Positions 8,725 to 18,838 are shown, counted from the first letter of the stretch. The stretch is 47,562 nt of DNA from Gammaproteobacteria bacterium (GCA_029862125.1 JAOTXY010000022.1:1-47562), one strand, 5' to 3'. Numbers and translations: made by a program. The notes: a model not told the origin generated them from the letters alone.

Positions 8725-9836
8725 AATTTATCCGAGCTGCATCGTTTTTGCTACTTGCAATATTGCTTATGGCTTGCAGCACGGGTACAGATAAACGTTA
8801 CCTCGACGCATCACTGGATAGTAATCTGGAATTGCCCCCAGACCTATCCGATTTAAACCAGGAGTCCGAATTTGAATTACCCGCTGGATTTTCCGGCGCT
8901 GACTCAACCGCGAAGGGCAAAGTTCCGGTGCTGGCCAGGGTAGATTCACTTCGGCTTGAGGGAAGTGGAGACCTTTACTGGCTTAGCGTTGAAGAACCGG
9001 TCGACAATCTGTACAAGTTGATTAAGAACTTCTGGTTCTCGGAAGGCTATCGCCTGATGGTTGATGAACCGGTCATCGGGATTATGCAGACAGAATGGGT
9101 GTTGACGAAGCAGGGTCCCAGCGATGCAAGCACCTCATGGTTAAAAAGTTTGTTTGTCGGTGAAAATCTTTCCGCCAGTCAGGATCAATACAGGACCAGA
9201 GTAGAATTAGATCAGGTTGGTAACGCTAGTCGAATCTATATCGCTCATCGAGGTACTGAGCTCGGGTACGAAGTCGAATTGGGTGAGAGTCTAAAGCGAA
9301 TTGATGACGAGCAAATTGATAACGATGATAATCAATGGCGTTTTCGGCAGCCCGAACCTGAACTCGAAATTGAAATGTTGTCACGCCTGATGATATTCCT
9401 GGGCTTGCAAAAGGCCGAGGTAGAGCAGCAGGTCAGCAGCGCTAAGTTGTTCAGTCCGCGGGCTTTCCAACGCATTGATTCGAGTCAACAATCTCCGTAC
9501 CTGATAGTAAAAGATCCTTACCAGATTGCCTGGAACCGGGTTTACCATCAGCTTGAACGAATGAATTTCGAAATCGAAAAGTCGGAGTTCAAAAATCGCC
9601 TGTCGGGTGAGGGAGCTATAACTATCAACGCTCAGGTTACCGATAAGACAGGCGATAAAGGGCTGTTTTCGTTTTTTTCCAAGTCTAGTGAAACTGTCGA
9701 AAAGAAGATCGTCGTGGTTCTGGCTGAAGTAACCCATGAACTTACTCGAGTAATGATCGAAACGAGAGCAGGAAATGTTGATACCTCTCCAGCCGGAGCG
9801 GCTTTCCTGGACTTGCTGTATAAGAAAATCAGATAG
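8721..9836 (+). CDS. bamC: Outer membrane protein assembly factor BamC
   Basis: BamC is a lipoprotein of the BAM complex, which inserts beta-barrel proteins into the outer membrane. The ATG at 8721 overlaps the dapA stop (ATGA) and gives a signal peptide ending in the lipobox LLMACS, with lipidated C19. The region after it (ELPPDLSDL) is the unstructured N-terminal segment typical of BamC, known in E. coli to bind BamD. Two helix-grip domains follow (about 75-190 and 230-365). The protein is 371 residues, slightly longer than the E. coli one. Position directly after dapA is the classical context. Confidence 0.93.
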   Translation: MKFIRAASFLLLAILLMACSTGTDKRYLDASLDSNLELPPDLSDLNQESEFELPAGFSGADSTAKGKVPVLARVDSLRLEGSGDLYWLSVEEPVDNLYKLIKNFWFSEGYRLMVDEPVIGIMQTEWVLTKQGPSDASTSWLKSLFVGENLSASQDQYRTRVELDQVGNASRIYIAHRGTELGYEVELGESLKRIDDEQIDNDDNQWRFRQPEPELEIEMLSRLMIFLGLQKAEVEQQVSSAKLFSPRAFQRIDSSQQSPYLIVKDPYQIAWNRVYHQLERMNFEIEKSEFKNRLSGEGAITINAQVTDKTGDKGLFSFFSKSSETVEKKIVVVLAEVTHELTRVMIETRAGNVDTSPAGAAFLDLLYKKIR

Positions 9837-9837
9837 T

Positions 9838-10593
9838 ATGCGTATCGCATCGTTGGGAAGCGGCAGTCGGGGCAACGCCACCCTGGTTCAGCATGAAGAT
9901 ACCACGCTGCTTGTTGATAACGGTTTTACATTAAGACAATTCACGCAGCGCCTGGACCGATTCGAAATAGAACCGGATTCAATAGACGCGGTGTTGCTCA
10001 CCCACGAACACGGTGATCATAGTGGTGGTATCGAACGTCTTTGCAGAAACCACGATATTCCGCTTTGGACTGCAGTCGGTACCGCCCGCGCCGCGCTGGC
10101 GCCGAATTTCCAGTACCACCGGCTTGTCGCGGGTCATACTGTAACCATTGGCGGAATCGAGGTTATGCCGATCACCGTGCCCCACGATGCGAGCGAGCCT
10201 TTGCAGTTTATTTTTCATCAGCTGGATAATGGCAAACGCCTCGGCATTCTGACCGATACCGGACATGTAACCCGGCATATCATCGAAGCATTTAGCTGTC
10301 TCGATGCGTTATTGCTTGAATTTAACTATGATCCCGACATGCTGGAATCAGGGCCATATCCGGATATGCTGAAACAGCGTGTCGGTGGAAATCTCGGGCA
10401 TCTGTCGAACCATCAGTCAATAGAATTATTGCAACAAATCGATACCGCGAGACTGAACTGCCTGATTGCCGCTCACATTTCGGAAAAGAACAATGCCCCG
10501 GTGATTGTCGACCGGTTGATTCGTCAACTGGATGACGTGCCGGCTCCGGTGCTCGCCAATCAGAATGAAGGATTCGACTGGATCTCTATTTAA
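9838..10593 (+). CDS. YycJ-like MBL-fold metallo-hydrolase
   Basis: This 251-residue metallo-beta-lactamase-fold protein has the HxHxDH metal motif THEHGDH (H56, H58, D60, H61) and further ligands in PHDAS, LTDTGH and the C-terminal AAHISEKNN. It resembles the YycJ/WalJ group, proposed to be phosphodiesterases or exonucleases acting on nucleic acids. The ATG at 9838 starts one base after the bamC stop, so it belongs to the dapA-bamC transcript, as often seen in gammaproteobacteria; purC, frequently next, is absent here. The stop overlaps that of convergent folE2 in a shared TTAA. Confidence 0.9.
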   Translation: MRIASLGSGSRGNATLVQHEDTTLLVDNGFTLRQFTQRLDRFEIEPDSIDAVLLTHEHGDHSGGIERLCRNHDIPLWTAVGTARAALAPNFQYHRLVAGHTVTIGGIEVMPITVPHDASEPLQFIFHQLDNGKRLGILTDTGHVTRHIIEAFSCLDALLLEFNYDPDMLESGPYPDMLKQRVGGNLGHLSNHQSIELLQQIDTARLNCLIAAHISEKNNAPVIVDRLIRQLDDVPAPVLANQNEGFDWISI

Positions 10594-11414
10594 ACTTCGT
10601 TAGCGGCGTCTTTGTCAAACTCGATCAGAGCATAGGCCGAGTGATTATGAATCGACTCAAAGTTCTCTGATTCGAGTACGTATTGCCGAATACGATCGTC
10701 CTTGTTCAATTCACCCGCTATATCTCGAACCATGTCTTCAACAAATTTTGGATTGTCATAAGCTCGTTCGGTTACGTATTTTTCATCGGGGCGCTTGAGC
10801 AGACCGTAGAGTTCGCATGAAGCCTGTTTTTCGACGATATCGATAAGTTCTTCAATCCAGATAAATCCACTGGTCCTGGCGTCAAGTGTTACGTGGGAGC
10901 GCTGATTATGAGCGCCATAGTCCGAAATCGACTTGGAACAGGGGCACAGACTGGTAACAGGTATCTGCACCTTGATACGGGTGCTGGTAACACCGGCGTT
11001 GATTTCTCCAACCAGCGAAACCTCGTAGTCAAGCAGCGACTCAACCCCGGAGACCGGTGCTTTCTTGTTCACGAAGTAGGGAAATTTCATTTCGATATAG
11101 CCCGATTCTGCCTCGAGCAGTTCGGCCATTTCCCTGAGCATATCGTTAAACGAGGTATAGGATATTTCCTTCTCGTGATCGTTCAGTATGCTGACAAAGC
11201 GTGACATGTGAGTGCCCTTGAACTGATGTGGCAGGAACACAAACATGCTAAAGGTGGCAATGGTATGTTGCTTACCATCAGAGCGGTCTTTGACAATTAC
11301 AGGATGGCGGATATCTTTGATGCCGACTTTATTGATAGCGAGTTTACGCGTGTCCGCGGTTCCCTGGACATCGGGAATCGTCGAAATCGTTGACTGAGCT
11401 GGTTCACCATTCAT
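10590..11414 (-). CDS. folE2: GTP cyclohydrolase FolE2 (type IB)
   Basis: This enzyme converts GTP to 7,8-dihydroneopterin triphosphate, the first step of folate (and queuosine-type) synthesis. The type IB family replaces or backs up the zinc-dependent FolE. The diagnostic stretch [19 protein letters not shown] carries the active-site cysteines, and [11 protein letters not shown]-like (here [11 protein letters not shown]) marks the N-terminus. I chose ATG 11414 because it is preceded by AAGGA at a good distance; an upstream in-frame start at 11474 would add 20 residues unlike the family. The gene is convergent with the MBL gene. FolE2 enzymes work with varied metals and are zinc-repressed in some bacteria, but no clear Zur site is seen here. 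Confidence 0.95.
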   Translation of the reverse strand: MNGEPAQSTISTIPDVQGTADTRKLAINKVGIKDIRHPVIVKDRSDGKQHTIATFSMFVFLPHQFKGTHMSRFVSILNDHEKEISYTSFNDMLREMAELLEAESGYIEMKFPYFVNKKAPVSGVESLLDYEVSLVGEINAGVTSTRIKVQIPVTSLCPCSKSISDYGAHNQRSHVTLDARTSGFIWIEELIDIVEKQASCELYGLLKRPDEKYVTERAYDNPKFVEDMVRDIAGELNKDDRIRQYVLESENFESIHNHSAYALIEFDKDAANEV

Positions 11415-11521
11415 GACTTGATCCTTGAGCAATAACTGTGCGTATCGAGGCAGACCATTGAATGCGTGACACACGAAGCGGAATTTACCGGTATTGCAAT
11501 AACCGAGTAAACAGGTTGGTT

Positions 11522-11549
11522 ATTATACCGAGCAACCGGGGTAAGGCAA
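11522..11549 (-). promoter_or_regulatory. Probable folE2 promoter
   Basis: On the minus strand TTGCCT (11544-11549) and a perfect TATAAT (11522-11527) are 16 bases apart, giving a transcript with a leader of about 100 bases before folE2. The 320 bases between the cold-shock gene and folE2 hold little else that I can name. There is a small hairpin CGAAAT-cgata-ATTTCG at 11645-11661 that might end the cold-shock transcript, and no open frame looks real. Confidence 0.5.
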
Positions 11550-11734
11550 ATTTTCATCACGCCAATTATCCCACTAACATTGAGCAATGGCGATAGTGTG
11601 CTTGCTGTGAACTTCCAGATTATTAGACAAAATCTCAATCTTAACGAAATCGATAATTTCGCCGGTTGACTGAACCTGTCTGCTAGAGACTGGGATCAGG
11701 GATTGAGGTATATATCTATTGTTATTCTTATAAA

Positions 11735-11944
11735 TTAAGCGGGTGCAACGTCTTCGGCCTGTGGACCCTTAGCACCATCCGTAACTTTCATCGTTACGGC
11801 CTGACCTTGCTGAAGTGTTTTATGACCTTCAGACTGAATGGCACTGTAATGAACAAAAACGTCTTTTCCACCCTCTTGCGAAATAAAACCATAGCCCTTG
11901 GCATCGTTAAACCACTTAACTGTGCCGGATACTGTTTCAGACAT
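11735..11944 (-). CDS. CspA-family cold-shock protein
   Basis: This 69-residue single-stranded nucleic-acid-binding protein is an RNA chaperone of the CspA family. Both RNP motifs are present: KGYGFI (RNP1) and VFVHYS (RNP2), after the usual GTVKWFND start. I chose ATG 11944, which gives the standard length; the frame extends upstream but without family sequence. A TACAAT box on the minus strand at 12002-12007 is a possible -10. The single copy stands between dxs and folE2 and is probably its own transcription unit. Whether it is cold-induced or constitutive (CspA or CspE type) cannot be told. Confidence 0.95.
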   Translation of the reverse strand: MSETVSGTVKWFNDAKGYGFISQEGGKDVFVHYSAIQSEGHKTLQQGQAVTMKVTDGAKGPQAEDVAPA

Positions 11945-12116
11945 AACTTTACTCTGTAGCTTGTTGATATTTATGTCGATTTTTACTACTCGACAAGATG
12001 CATTGTAGGATAAAGCGTATGCGGACGCCATTATTTAAACCGCGCTGTGCACCAGCTTCCCTGTAGTGATAAATCTGGAAGCCTCAAACCGGGTTCAGTT
12101 TTTAGCGGTTCGCCGA

Positions 12117-14003
12117 TTAGTTACGGGTAAACTCGACGATAGAATTTCGTATCGTGGCGCTATCGATTCCGTAATCTTCAAGTACCTGTTCGCGGCTGCC
12201 CTGGGATGGAAATGCATCGCTGAGTCCAAGGCGTAAAAGTGGAGTATTAATCTGTTGCTGGTTAAGATACTCGAGCACAGCCGAACCCGCACCACCAATA
12301 ATACTGGCATCTTCCAGCGTCACCAGGTAGTCGTGACTGGCCGCCAGTTCTTTAATCAGGGATTCGTCAAGTGGTTTGATAAAACGCATGTTGACGAGGC
12401 TTAAATCAAGCTCGTCGGCGATTGGTTGCGCGATGCTAAACAGGCTACCAAACACCAGCAATGCAGTTTGTTTTCCAGGTCTTGTCTGGATCGCTTTCCC
12501 AATTTCGGCGCAATCGTCAACGTTCACCGCCGCGGGTTGTGCAACACTGTCCCTGGGGTAGCGTACCAGGGCGGGACCGGGGTATTGATAGGCAGTATTC
12601 AGCAATTCGAACATATCCTGGCCGTTGGCCGGGGCCATCATGATAATGCCCGGAATGCATCGGCAAAAAGCGATATCGAAATTACCAGTGTGAGTTGCGC
12701 CGTCAGCACCGACGACACCGGCCCTGTCAACCGCGAAAGTTACATCGAGACCCTGGACCGCGATGTCGTGTATAAACTGATCGTAACCGCGCTGCAGGAA
12801 GGTTGAATATATCGCAACCACGGGTTTGAGACCCTCGCATGCCATCCCGGCCGCCAGGGTTACCGCATGTTGCTCGGCGATACCGACATCATGGTAACGC
12901 TCCGGCATTTCCTGTGAAAATTTGACCAGCCCCGAACCTTCACGCATCGCCGGGGTTATGGCATGCAATTTTGGCTCCTTACCGCCTTTTGCTACCAGCC
13001 AGTCAGAAAATATATTGGTATAGGACTGCATGCCTGGTTTGCCGGAAGATTTAACTTCACCGGTTTCGGGATCGAACGGGCCAACTCCATGAAACTTGCA
13101 GGCATCTTCTTCGGCCGGCGGGTAGCCCTTACCTTTGCGGGTGACGATGTGAAGCATTCTCGGGCCTGGCAATTGCTGTAGATTGTGGATCAGCGAAAGC
13201 AGGTCTTTCAGGTTATGACCGTCTATGGGCCCAAAATAAGAGAAACCGAGCTCCTCGAAAAGCGTCCCTGGCGTCACCATCCCCTTGACGTGTTCCTCGG
13301 CGCGTTTAGCCAGCTCCCAGGCGCTGGGAATGCGCTTTAATACTTTTTTACTGCCCGAGCGCAGGCTGGAGTAAATCTTCCCCGACCAGATACTGGACAG
13401 GTATTTCGACATGGCGCCGACATTGGGCGAAATCGACATTTCGTTATCGTTCAAAATAACCAGTAAATCGTTATCAATGGCGCCGCCATGATTGAGTGCC
13501 TCGTAGGCCATACCGGCGGTCATACCCCCGTCCCCGATAATAGCCACGTTCTTACGCTTAATGTCTTGCGAGTTTGAAGCAATCTCCATACCCAGGGCGG
13601 CACTGATCGACGTACTGGAATGGCCGGCACCAAAATGGTCGTACTCCGACTCGGATATTTTAGGAAAACCCGAAAGGCCATCCTTTTGCCGCATTCCAGC
13701 CATTTGATCGCGTCGACCGGTGAGTATTTTATGCGGGTAACATTGATGACCAACGTCCCAGATCAGGCGATCATGTGGTGTTTCGAACAGGTAGTGCAAT
13801 GCAATCGTGATTTCCACCGATCCCAGTCCGGAGGCAAGGTGCCCGCCGGTGCTTGACAGGCTCTGCAACAGGAAAGCGCGAATCTCTTCCGCCAGTTCGG
13901 GCAACTGGTTTTCGTCGAGCTCGCGCAAATCCATGGGGCTGTCGATCTGCGCCAGAATCGGAAAGGTTTCGCTAATTTTAGTCAATGTGTTGCTATCCAG
14001 CAC
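12117..14003 (-). CDS. dxs: 1-deoxy-D-xylulose-5-phosphate synthase
   Basis: This thiamine-diphosphate enzyme joins pyruvate and glyceraldehyde 3-phosphate to make DXP, the entry to the MEP isoprenoid pathway and a precursor of thiamine and pyridoxal. The 628-residue protein shows the ThDP-binding motif GDGGMTAGMAYEALNHGG with the closing NDN, the substrate-side GHSSTS, a transketolase pyrimidine domain with DRAGVVGADGATH, and the C-terminal transketolase domain. It lies third in a minus-strand run after xseB and ispA, the standard gammaproteobacterial xseB-ispA-dxs operon, so precursor supply and prenyl chain synthesis are made together. Confidence 0.98.
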   Translation of the reverse strand: MLDSNTLTKISETFPILAQIDSPMDLRELDENQLPELAEEIRAFLLQSLSSTGGHLASGLGSVEITIALHYLFETPHDRLIWDVGHQCYPHKILTGRRDQMAGMRQKDGLSGFPKISESEYDHFGAGHSSTSISAALGMEIASNSQDIKRKNVAIIGDGGMTAGMAYEALNHGGAIDNDLLVILNDNEMSISPNVGAMSKYLSSIWSGKIYSSLRSGSKKVLKRIPSAWELAKRAEEHVKGMVTPGTLFEELGFSYFGPIDGHNLKDLLSLIHNLQQLPGPRMLHIVTRKGKGYPPAEEDACKFHGVGPFDPETGEVKSSGKPGMQSYTNIFSDWLVAKGGKEPKLHAITPAMREGSGLVKFSQEMPERYHDVGIAEQHAVTLAAGMACEGLKPVVAIYSTFLQRGYDQFIHDIAVQGLDVTFAVDRAGVVGADGATHTGNFDIAFCRCIPGIIMMAPANGQDMFELLNTAYQYPGPALVRYPRDSVAQPAAVNVDDCAEIGKAIQTRPGKQTALLVFGSLFSIAQPIADELDLSLVNMRFIKPLDESLIKELAASHDYLVTLEDASIIGGAGSAVLEYLNQQQINTPLLRLGLSDAFPSQGSREQVLEDYGIDSATIRNSIVEFTRN

Positions 14004-14078
14004 GAGTGCTCCTCGCCGTGAAACAGCACAGCGACGCTGAATCCGTAATTATAATGTAGAAGAAGCACTTGATCGCAC

Positions 14079-14987
14079 TTAGTGTTTCCGCTCGACAAAC
14101 CAGGCCGAAATATACCTTAAAATGTCGACCTCCTCACCAAATATCGTAAGTGCCTGTAACGCATTCTGATGCAGCTCCTGGGCTTTTTCGTGTGATGCCT
14201 CAAGACCAATAATTGCCGGGAAGGTCGGTTTATCGCGGGCACTGTCCGAGCCTTGAGTCTTTCCCAGGGTCGCGGTATCGCTGGTGACGTCGAGAATATC
14301 ATCCTGAACCTGGAACGAAAGACCAATATGTTTGGCATAGGAATCAAGCGCCTTGAGTTGTTGTCGGCTCAGGTTATTCGTGCTGAGCGCTACCAGTTGT
14401 ATACAGGTGCGGATCAAGGCACCGGTTTTATGAATATGCATGGTTTCAAGTTCGGCGATATTCAGCGTCTTACCCACCGCGGCCAGGTCGATGGCCTGGC
14501 CTCCGGCCATGCCACGCGACCCGGAAAACAGGGCCAGCTTTTCGATCATTTGAAGACGGGCCGCTGCATCATCGGTCATCTGTGGGTCGTGGCTGATGAT
14601 GTAAAAAGCCAGCGCCTGCAAGGCATCGCCCGCGAGTATGGCCGTGGCTTCGTCGAACTCGCGATGACAGGTGGGTCGACCGCGCCTCAAGTCGTCGTCG
14701 TCCATGGCCGGCAGGTCGTCATGGATCAGTGAATAGGCATGAATGATTTCAACTGCAGCAGCGGCGCCATCGACCCTCTCCAGGTCAATGCCGAGGGCCG
14801 ATGCAGTTGCGTATACGAGGACCGGCCGCACTCTCTTTCCAGGAGCGAGTACCGCATATCGCATCGCCTGGTGTAATCGCAACGGATAAACATCGGCTTG
14901 TGGAAGCCAGTGATCGAGCGCTTTGTCTACTCTTTGCTGGAATTCCTCAACCAGGGACTCAAAGACCTGGGCATCAATCTTCATCAA
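14079..14987 (-). CDS. ispA: Farnesyl diphosphate synthase (short-chain polyprenyl synthase)
   Basis: This enzyme adds isopentenyl diphosphate to dimethylallyl and geranyl diphosphate to make farnesyl diphosphate. Both aspartate-rich motifs that bind Mg-diphosphate are present: DDLPAMDDDDLRRGRP (from D90) and DDILD (D219-D223), along with GKRVRP near residue 50. The size of 302 residues is normal. Two ATG codons in a row open the gene (14987 and 14984), and either could be used. Its start overlaps the xseB stop by 14 bases, which indicates coupling. It feeds undecaprenyl diphosphate, quinone and heme O synthesis. Confidence 0.97.
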   Translation of the reverse strand: MMKIDAQVFESLVEEFQQRVDKALDHWLPQADVYPLRLHQAMRYAVLAPGKRVRPVLVYATASALGIDLERVDGAAAAVEIIHAYSLIHDDLPAMDDDDLRRGRPTCHREFDEATAILAGDALQALAFYIISHDPQMTDDAAARLQMIEKLALFSGSRGMAGGQAIDLAAVGKTLNIAELETMHIHKTGALIRTCIQLVALSTNNLSRQQLKALDSYAKHIGLSFQVQDDILDVTSDTATLGKTQGSDSARDKPTFPAIIGLEASHEKAQELHQNALQALTIFGEEVDILRYISAWFVERKH

Positions 14988-15219
14988 GGTCTTCGAAGGG
15001 AACAGTCTGCTGCAAACCGTTTTTTTCGATTAATTGTTCAACGCGTATTTCGGCATTAGCGAGTGTATCCTGGCAAGTCTTTGCCAGCTTGATACCCTGT
15101 TCAAATTGCTCGAGCGACTCTTCCAGCCCCAGTTCGCCCGATTCCATATTGCTGACGATCTTTTCCAGGTGCTGCAGGGATTTTTCGAAATCCTTGAGTT
15201 TGTCTTTGCTTTCAGCCAT
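14974..15219 (-). CDS. xseB: Exodeoxyribonuclease VII small subunit
   Basis: This 81-residue helical protein is the small subunit of exonuclease VII, which degrades single-stranded DNA; several copies bind the helical part of XseA. The family pattern is clear: FEKSLQHLEKIVSNMESGELGLEESL (here split by position) followed by FEQGIKLAKTCQDTL. The large-subunit gene xseA is not in this window, as usual. It is the first gene of the xseB-ispA-dxs operon and overlaps ispA by 14 bases. Confidence 0.95.
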   Translation of the reverse strand: MAESKDKLKDFEKSLQHLEKIVSNMESGELGLEESLEQFEQGIKLAKTCQDTLANAEIRVEQLIEKNGLQQTVPFEDLDED

Positions 15220-15247
15220 GTCGTAACTCGCTGTCGAATTTCCGCCA

Positions 15248-16609
15248 TTATAGTGTATCTACGGTATCAGCTAAATGACTGACCGGAATTAACTTTAGAT
15301 TATTAAAGGTACCGCTTTTCGGCATATTGGCCTTTGGAATTATCGCCGTTTCGAATCCATGTTTACTGGCTTCGCGCAGCCGTTCTTCGCCATTGGGAAC
15401 GGGCCTTATCTCCCCCGATAGCCCAACCTCTCCGAAAACCAGGGAACGCTGGTTTAACGGACGATCACGATAACTGGAAAGAATAGCCAGCATGATTGCG
15501 AGGTCTGCTCCGGTTTCGGCAATTCTTACGCCACCCACCGCGTTTATAAATACATCCTGGTCGTAGAGTGGGACACCCCCATGGCGTTGCAAAATAGCGA
15601 TCAGCATTGCCAATCGATTAGATTCGAGGCCGACGCTCAGGCGCCGTGGATGGCCGCCGTGGCATTCGCTCACCAGTGCCTGAATTTCGACTAGAAAAGG
15701 TCGCGTACCTTCACGTGAGACCATGACCACGCTGCCCGATACCGGTTCATCGTGTTGGGCCAGGAATATCGCCGATGGATTGCTGACCGGCTTCAAGCCT
15801 TCATCGGTCATGGCGAAGATACCGAGCTCGTTGACAGCGCCGAAACGATTCTTAACCGCTCGAATCACGCGGTAACGCGTCGATGCATCGCCTTCGAAAT
15901 AGAGCACGGTGTCGACCATGTGTTCAAGCACCCGGGGGCCGGCCAGCTGGCCTTCCTTGGTAACATGTCCGACCAGAAAAATCGCGACGTTGGATTGTTT
16001 GGCGAATCTAACCAGCATCGCCGTGCTTTCTCTAACCTGGCTTACCGAGCCCGGGGCCGACTGCAGGCTGTTGCTGAATATTGTCTGGATCGAATCGATA
16101 ACCATTACTGCCGGCTTGATTGCATCGGCCTGCAAGATGATTTCCTCGACACAGGTCGAGCTTAATAATTTCAGGTTATCACCGGGAAGATTGAGACGAC
16201 TGGCGCGCAAACTAACCTGCTGCGGTGACTCTTCCCCGGTAACATAAAGTGCATCCCGGTCCTGGCTGACCAGGGTCAGACACTGCAACAGGATGGTCGA
16301 TTTGCCAATTCCGGGATCGCCCCCCAACAGTACGACCGAGCCTTCCACCAGGCCACCTCCGAGTACACGGTCGAGTTCGTCGATGCAGGTTCCAAAACGA
16401 GGTGTTTCACTGGTCGGAACCTGATCGAGGGTAATCACTTCGTCTCGTTTTGCGCTCCCATGCCAATTGGCCCTGGTGCCGGGGCCCGCGGGCAGGGTTG
16501 GTAACTCTTCGATACTGTTCCAGCTCTTACAATCGGGACATTGGCCCGACCATTTCGGCAACGCGATAGCACATTCCCGACACTGAAACTGGGCATTTTG
16601 CCTGGCCAT
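15248..16609 (-). CDS. radA: DNA repair protein RadA (Sms)
   Basis: RadA is a RecA-related hexameric ATPase that drives branch migration in recombination repair. The 453-residue protein has an N-terminal four-cysteine zinc finger (C10, C13, C24, C27), Walker A GGDPGIGKST (about 96-105), the RadA-specific KNRFG motif in the middle (KNRFGAVNELGIF), and a C-terminal Lon-protease-like domain (about 290-450). The gene begins 2 bases after the CNNM-type gene stop on the same strand and is probably co-transcribed with it. No residue is obviously missing. Confidence 0.97.
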   Translation of the reverse strand: MARQNAQFQCRECAIALPKWSGQCPDCKSWNSIEELPTLPAGPGTRANWHGSAKRDEVITLDQVPTSETPRFGTCIDELDRVLGGGLVEGSVVLLGGDPGIGKSTILLQCLTLVSQDRDALYVTGEESPQQVSLRASRLNLPGDNLKLLSSTCVEEIILQADAIKPAVMVIDSIQTIFSNSLQSAPGSVSQVRESTAMLVRFAKQSNVAIFLVGHVTKEGQLAGPRVLEHMVDTVLYFEGDASTRYRVIRAVKNRFGAVNELGIFAMTDEGLKPVSNPSAIFLAQHDEPVSGSVVMVSREGTRPFLVEIQALVSECHGGHPRRLSVGLESNRLAMLIAILQRHGGVPLYDQDVFINAVGGVRIAETGADLAIMLAILSSYRDRPLNQRSLVFGEVGLSGEIRPVPNGEERLREASKHGFETAIIPKANMPKSGTFNNLKLIPVSHLADTVDTL

Positions 16610-16610
16610 T

Positions 16611-17903
16611 TCAATCCGGCTCAGACTGTATTTCGGTGCTTTCCCGGTCCTGGAACAGGGAAATGCGTGCCGTCTTCACCATGTTGTTTTTGACCTGCAT
16701 GATTTCGATCGGATAGTCGTTTATTTTTAGGCTGGTGCCAGCCTCGGGAATAAATTCCATGTGCTCCAGGATCAGTCCGTTCAGGGTTCGAGGACCCTCT
16801 ACCGGCAGCAGAATTTCAAGGTTACGGTTAATGTCGCGTACATGGGTCGAACCGTCGATCAGGAAACTGCCATCCGCATCCCGGAAAAAGTCCTGGTGCA
16901 GGGCGCTGGGATCGGTAGTGAATTCGCCAACAATTTCCTCGAGGATATCCTCGATCGTTACCAGGCCCTGGATATCGCCATACTCGTCGACGACAAAGCC
17001 AATTCGTCGCTTGTTCTTGCGGAAGTTTATTAGTTGCGTGGTGAGTGGTGTTCCCTCGGGAATGAAATACCCCTCCCGGGTTAACTCGACCAGGCTGTCC
17101 GGATTGAACTCATGATTCAATATCAACGGGAGGATTTTTCGCACCAACGCGGTCCCAACCATGTTGTCGATGTTACCCGAGAAAATTGGGATTCGGGTAT
17201 AGGAGAGATTGGTTATCAGTTTAAGGGTTTCATGCCAGTCGTCCTCGAGGTCAATGCCGATGATTTCGCTGCGTGGCACCATGATGTCGTCGACCGTTAC
17301 CTTTTCCAGGTCGAGTATGCTGAGCAACATATCGCGGTGCGAGTCCGGAATTAATCCGCTGGTTTCATGAACCGCGATTCGCAATTCCTCGGAATTGAGT
17401 GCGTCCTGATCCGAGCTTTTAGCGGAAATCAGGAACAGCTTTTGCACCAGTTTGGCCAACCAGTTGATAATCACGACCAGGGGGAAAAAAACCTTGGCCA
17501 GAGGCCTGTACACGTAGGCGGCGGGCAAGGCGATTTTTTCCGGGTTGGTTGCCGCCAGGGTCTTGGGTGTCACCTCGGCGAACAGCAATAAAATCAGCGT
17601 CAACAATCCCGCGGCAAGTGCAATGCCGGCCTCGCCGTACAGGCGATAGCCGATATAGGTCGCCAGTTGCGTGATCAGGACATTGACGAAGTTATTACCC
17701 AATAAAATCAGCGTAATCAGCTTGTCGGGGTACTTCAGTAACTCTACGGCACGCACCGCGCCCCCATGGTTCTTGCCAGCAAGGTGCTTGAGCCGATATC
17801 GATTCAGGCTCATAAGCCCGGTTTCCGAGCTCGAAAAGAAGGCTGACATCATGATCAAGGCGATGAAAACAATAAACAGCCAATATAACGGGATTTCGTT
17901 CAA
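16611..17903 (-). CDS. CNNM/CorC-type membrane protein (DUF21-CBS-CorC_HlyC)
   Basis: This 430-residue inner-membrane protein is of the CNNM/HlyC-CorC family, with members tied to magnesium and cobalt export or resistance. The order is: DUF21 membrane domain (four hydrophobic segments in residues 5-150, with FFSSSETGLMSLNRYRL in the first loop), a CBS pair (about 200-330, including DDIMVPRSEI and DEYGDIQGLVTIEDILEEIVGEF), and a C-terminal CorC_HlyC domain with its PCMH-like fold. CBS pairs usually bind adenosine nucleotides or Mg-ATP. It is flanked by a CcsA-like gene upstream and radA downstream on the same strand, within 20 and 2 bases. Confidence 0.92.
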   Translation of the reverse strand: MNEIPLYWLFIVFIALIMMSAFFSSSETGLMSLNRYRLKHLAGKNHGGAVRAVELLKYPDKLITLILLGNNFVNVLITQLATYIGYRLYGEAGIALAAGLLTLILLLFAEVTPKTLAATNPEKIALPAAYVYRPLAKVFFPLVVIINWLAKLVQKLFLISAKSSDQDALNSEELRIAVHETSGLIPDSHRDMLLSILDLEKVTVDDIMVPRSEIIGIDLEDDWHETLKLITNLSYTRIPIFSGNIDNMVGTALVRKILPLILNHEFNPDSLVELTREGYFIPEGTPLTTQLINFRKNKRRIGFVVDEYGDIQGLVTIEDILEEIVGEFTTDPSALHQDFFRDADGSFLIDGSTHVRDINRNLEILLPVEGPRTLNGLILEHMEFIPEAGTSLKINDYPIEIMQVKNNMVKTARISLFQDRESTEIQSEPD

Positions 17904-17922
17904 CTAATAATTTCGCTGAAAG

Positions 17923-18711
17923 TTAAAGGATGAACTCGAGTACTAGCTTGCTGCCGAAAAAAGCAAGCATCAGGAAAACGAATGCTGACAGGGTCCAGCG
18001 GATTGCGGTTCTGCCACGCCAGCCAAACTTGAAACGGCCAAAAAGCAAGACCCCGAGAATAACCCAGCCGACAATCGATAATACGGTTTTGTGCACCAGC
18101 TGTTGGGAAAATATATCTTCGAGGTAGACGAAACCGGTCAGCAGCGAGGCACTAAGACAGATAAAGCCAAAACCGAGAAACTGGAACAACAGGGTTTCCA
18201 TATCATGTAATGGCGGTAGAAATCGAATAAAACCACCCGGATGATGCTGCCGGATCGAGTGATCCTGGTAGGCGAGTAATGCAGCCTGGAATGCGCCCAG
18301 TGTGATCAGGCTATAGGCGATTATCGAAACCATGATGTGCCCCTTGATTTCGCTATTGCTTACGATGATCAAATGGTCGGCAAAGTGCAGGCTGGCGATT
18401 AAACTGGCGCATCCACTTATCGGAAACACGACGATACCGAGGCTTTCGATGCGACGATAAATGCTGCTCAATAAAATCTGGATCGAGATCAACCATACAA
18501 TCAGTGAAAAAGCGGCGAAAAAGCCAAGATTAAGGCCCTCAGCCTGGATGATTACGGTGTTCAATGCTACCGCTTGCAGCAGCATCGCCAGAATCGCGGG
18601 TACCAGTGCAACCCAGCGTTGGCGATGTTCCGCACCCAGCTGTTTGAAAATTAAAAATGCGGACAAGCAATAGAAGAGGACGGCGAGCGCGCTTGCGGTG
18701 GTGGGGGACAT
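17923..18711 (-). CDS. ypjD: CcsA-like (YpjD) inner-membrane protein
   Basis: This 262-residue protein has about eight hydrophobic segments and belongs to the cytochrome c assembly (CcsA/CcmC-like) superfamily, in the YpjD/CorE group that usually lies next to ffh. Visible family stretches are HIMVSIIAYSLITLGAFQAALL and GWVILGVLLFGRFKFGWRGRTAIRWTL. Heme handling is known for CcsA proteins but has not been shown for YpjD members, some of which have been linked to metal efflux. Here an extra MBL gene separates it from ffh. It probably starts the transcript that continues into the CNNM gene and radA. Confidence 0.85.
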   Translation of the reverse strand: MSPTTASALAVLFYCLSAFLIFKQLGAEHRQRWVALVPAILAMLLQAVALNTVIIQAEGLNLGFFAAFSLIVWLISIQILLSSIYRRIESLGIVVFPISGCASLIASLHFADHLIIVSNSEIKGHIMVSIIAYSLITLGAFQAALLAYQDHSIRQHHPGGFIRFLPPLHDMETLLFQFLGFGFICLSASLLTGFVYLEDIFSQQLVHKTVLSIVGWVILGVLLFGRFKFGWRGRTAIRWTLSAFVFLMLAFFGSKLVLEFIL

Positions 18712-18838
18712 TGTTTTCGATCAGTGACTCAAGCTTTAAAGTGTAACTGAAAATCGGAATAACCGCACTAGCGTACCTTGCCTTATCCGATGTCTCGCAG
18801 GTCCTCCATGTCGTTGCATTATTTATGCAGGCAAATAA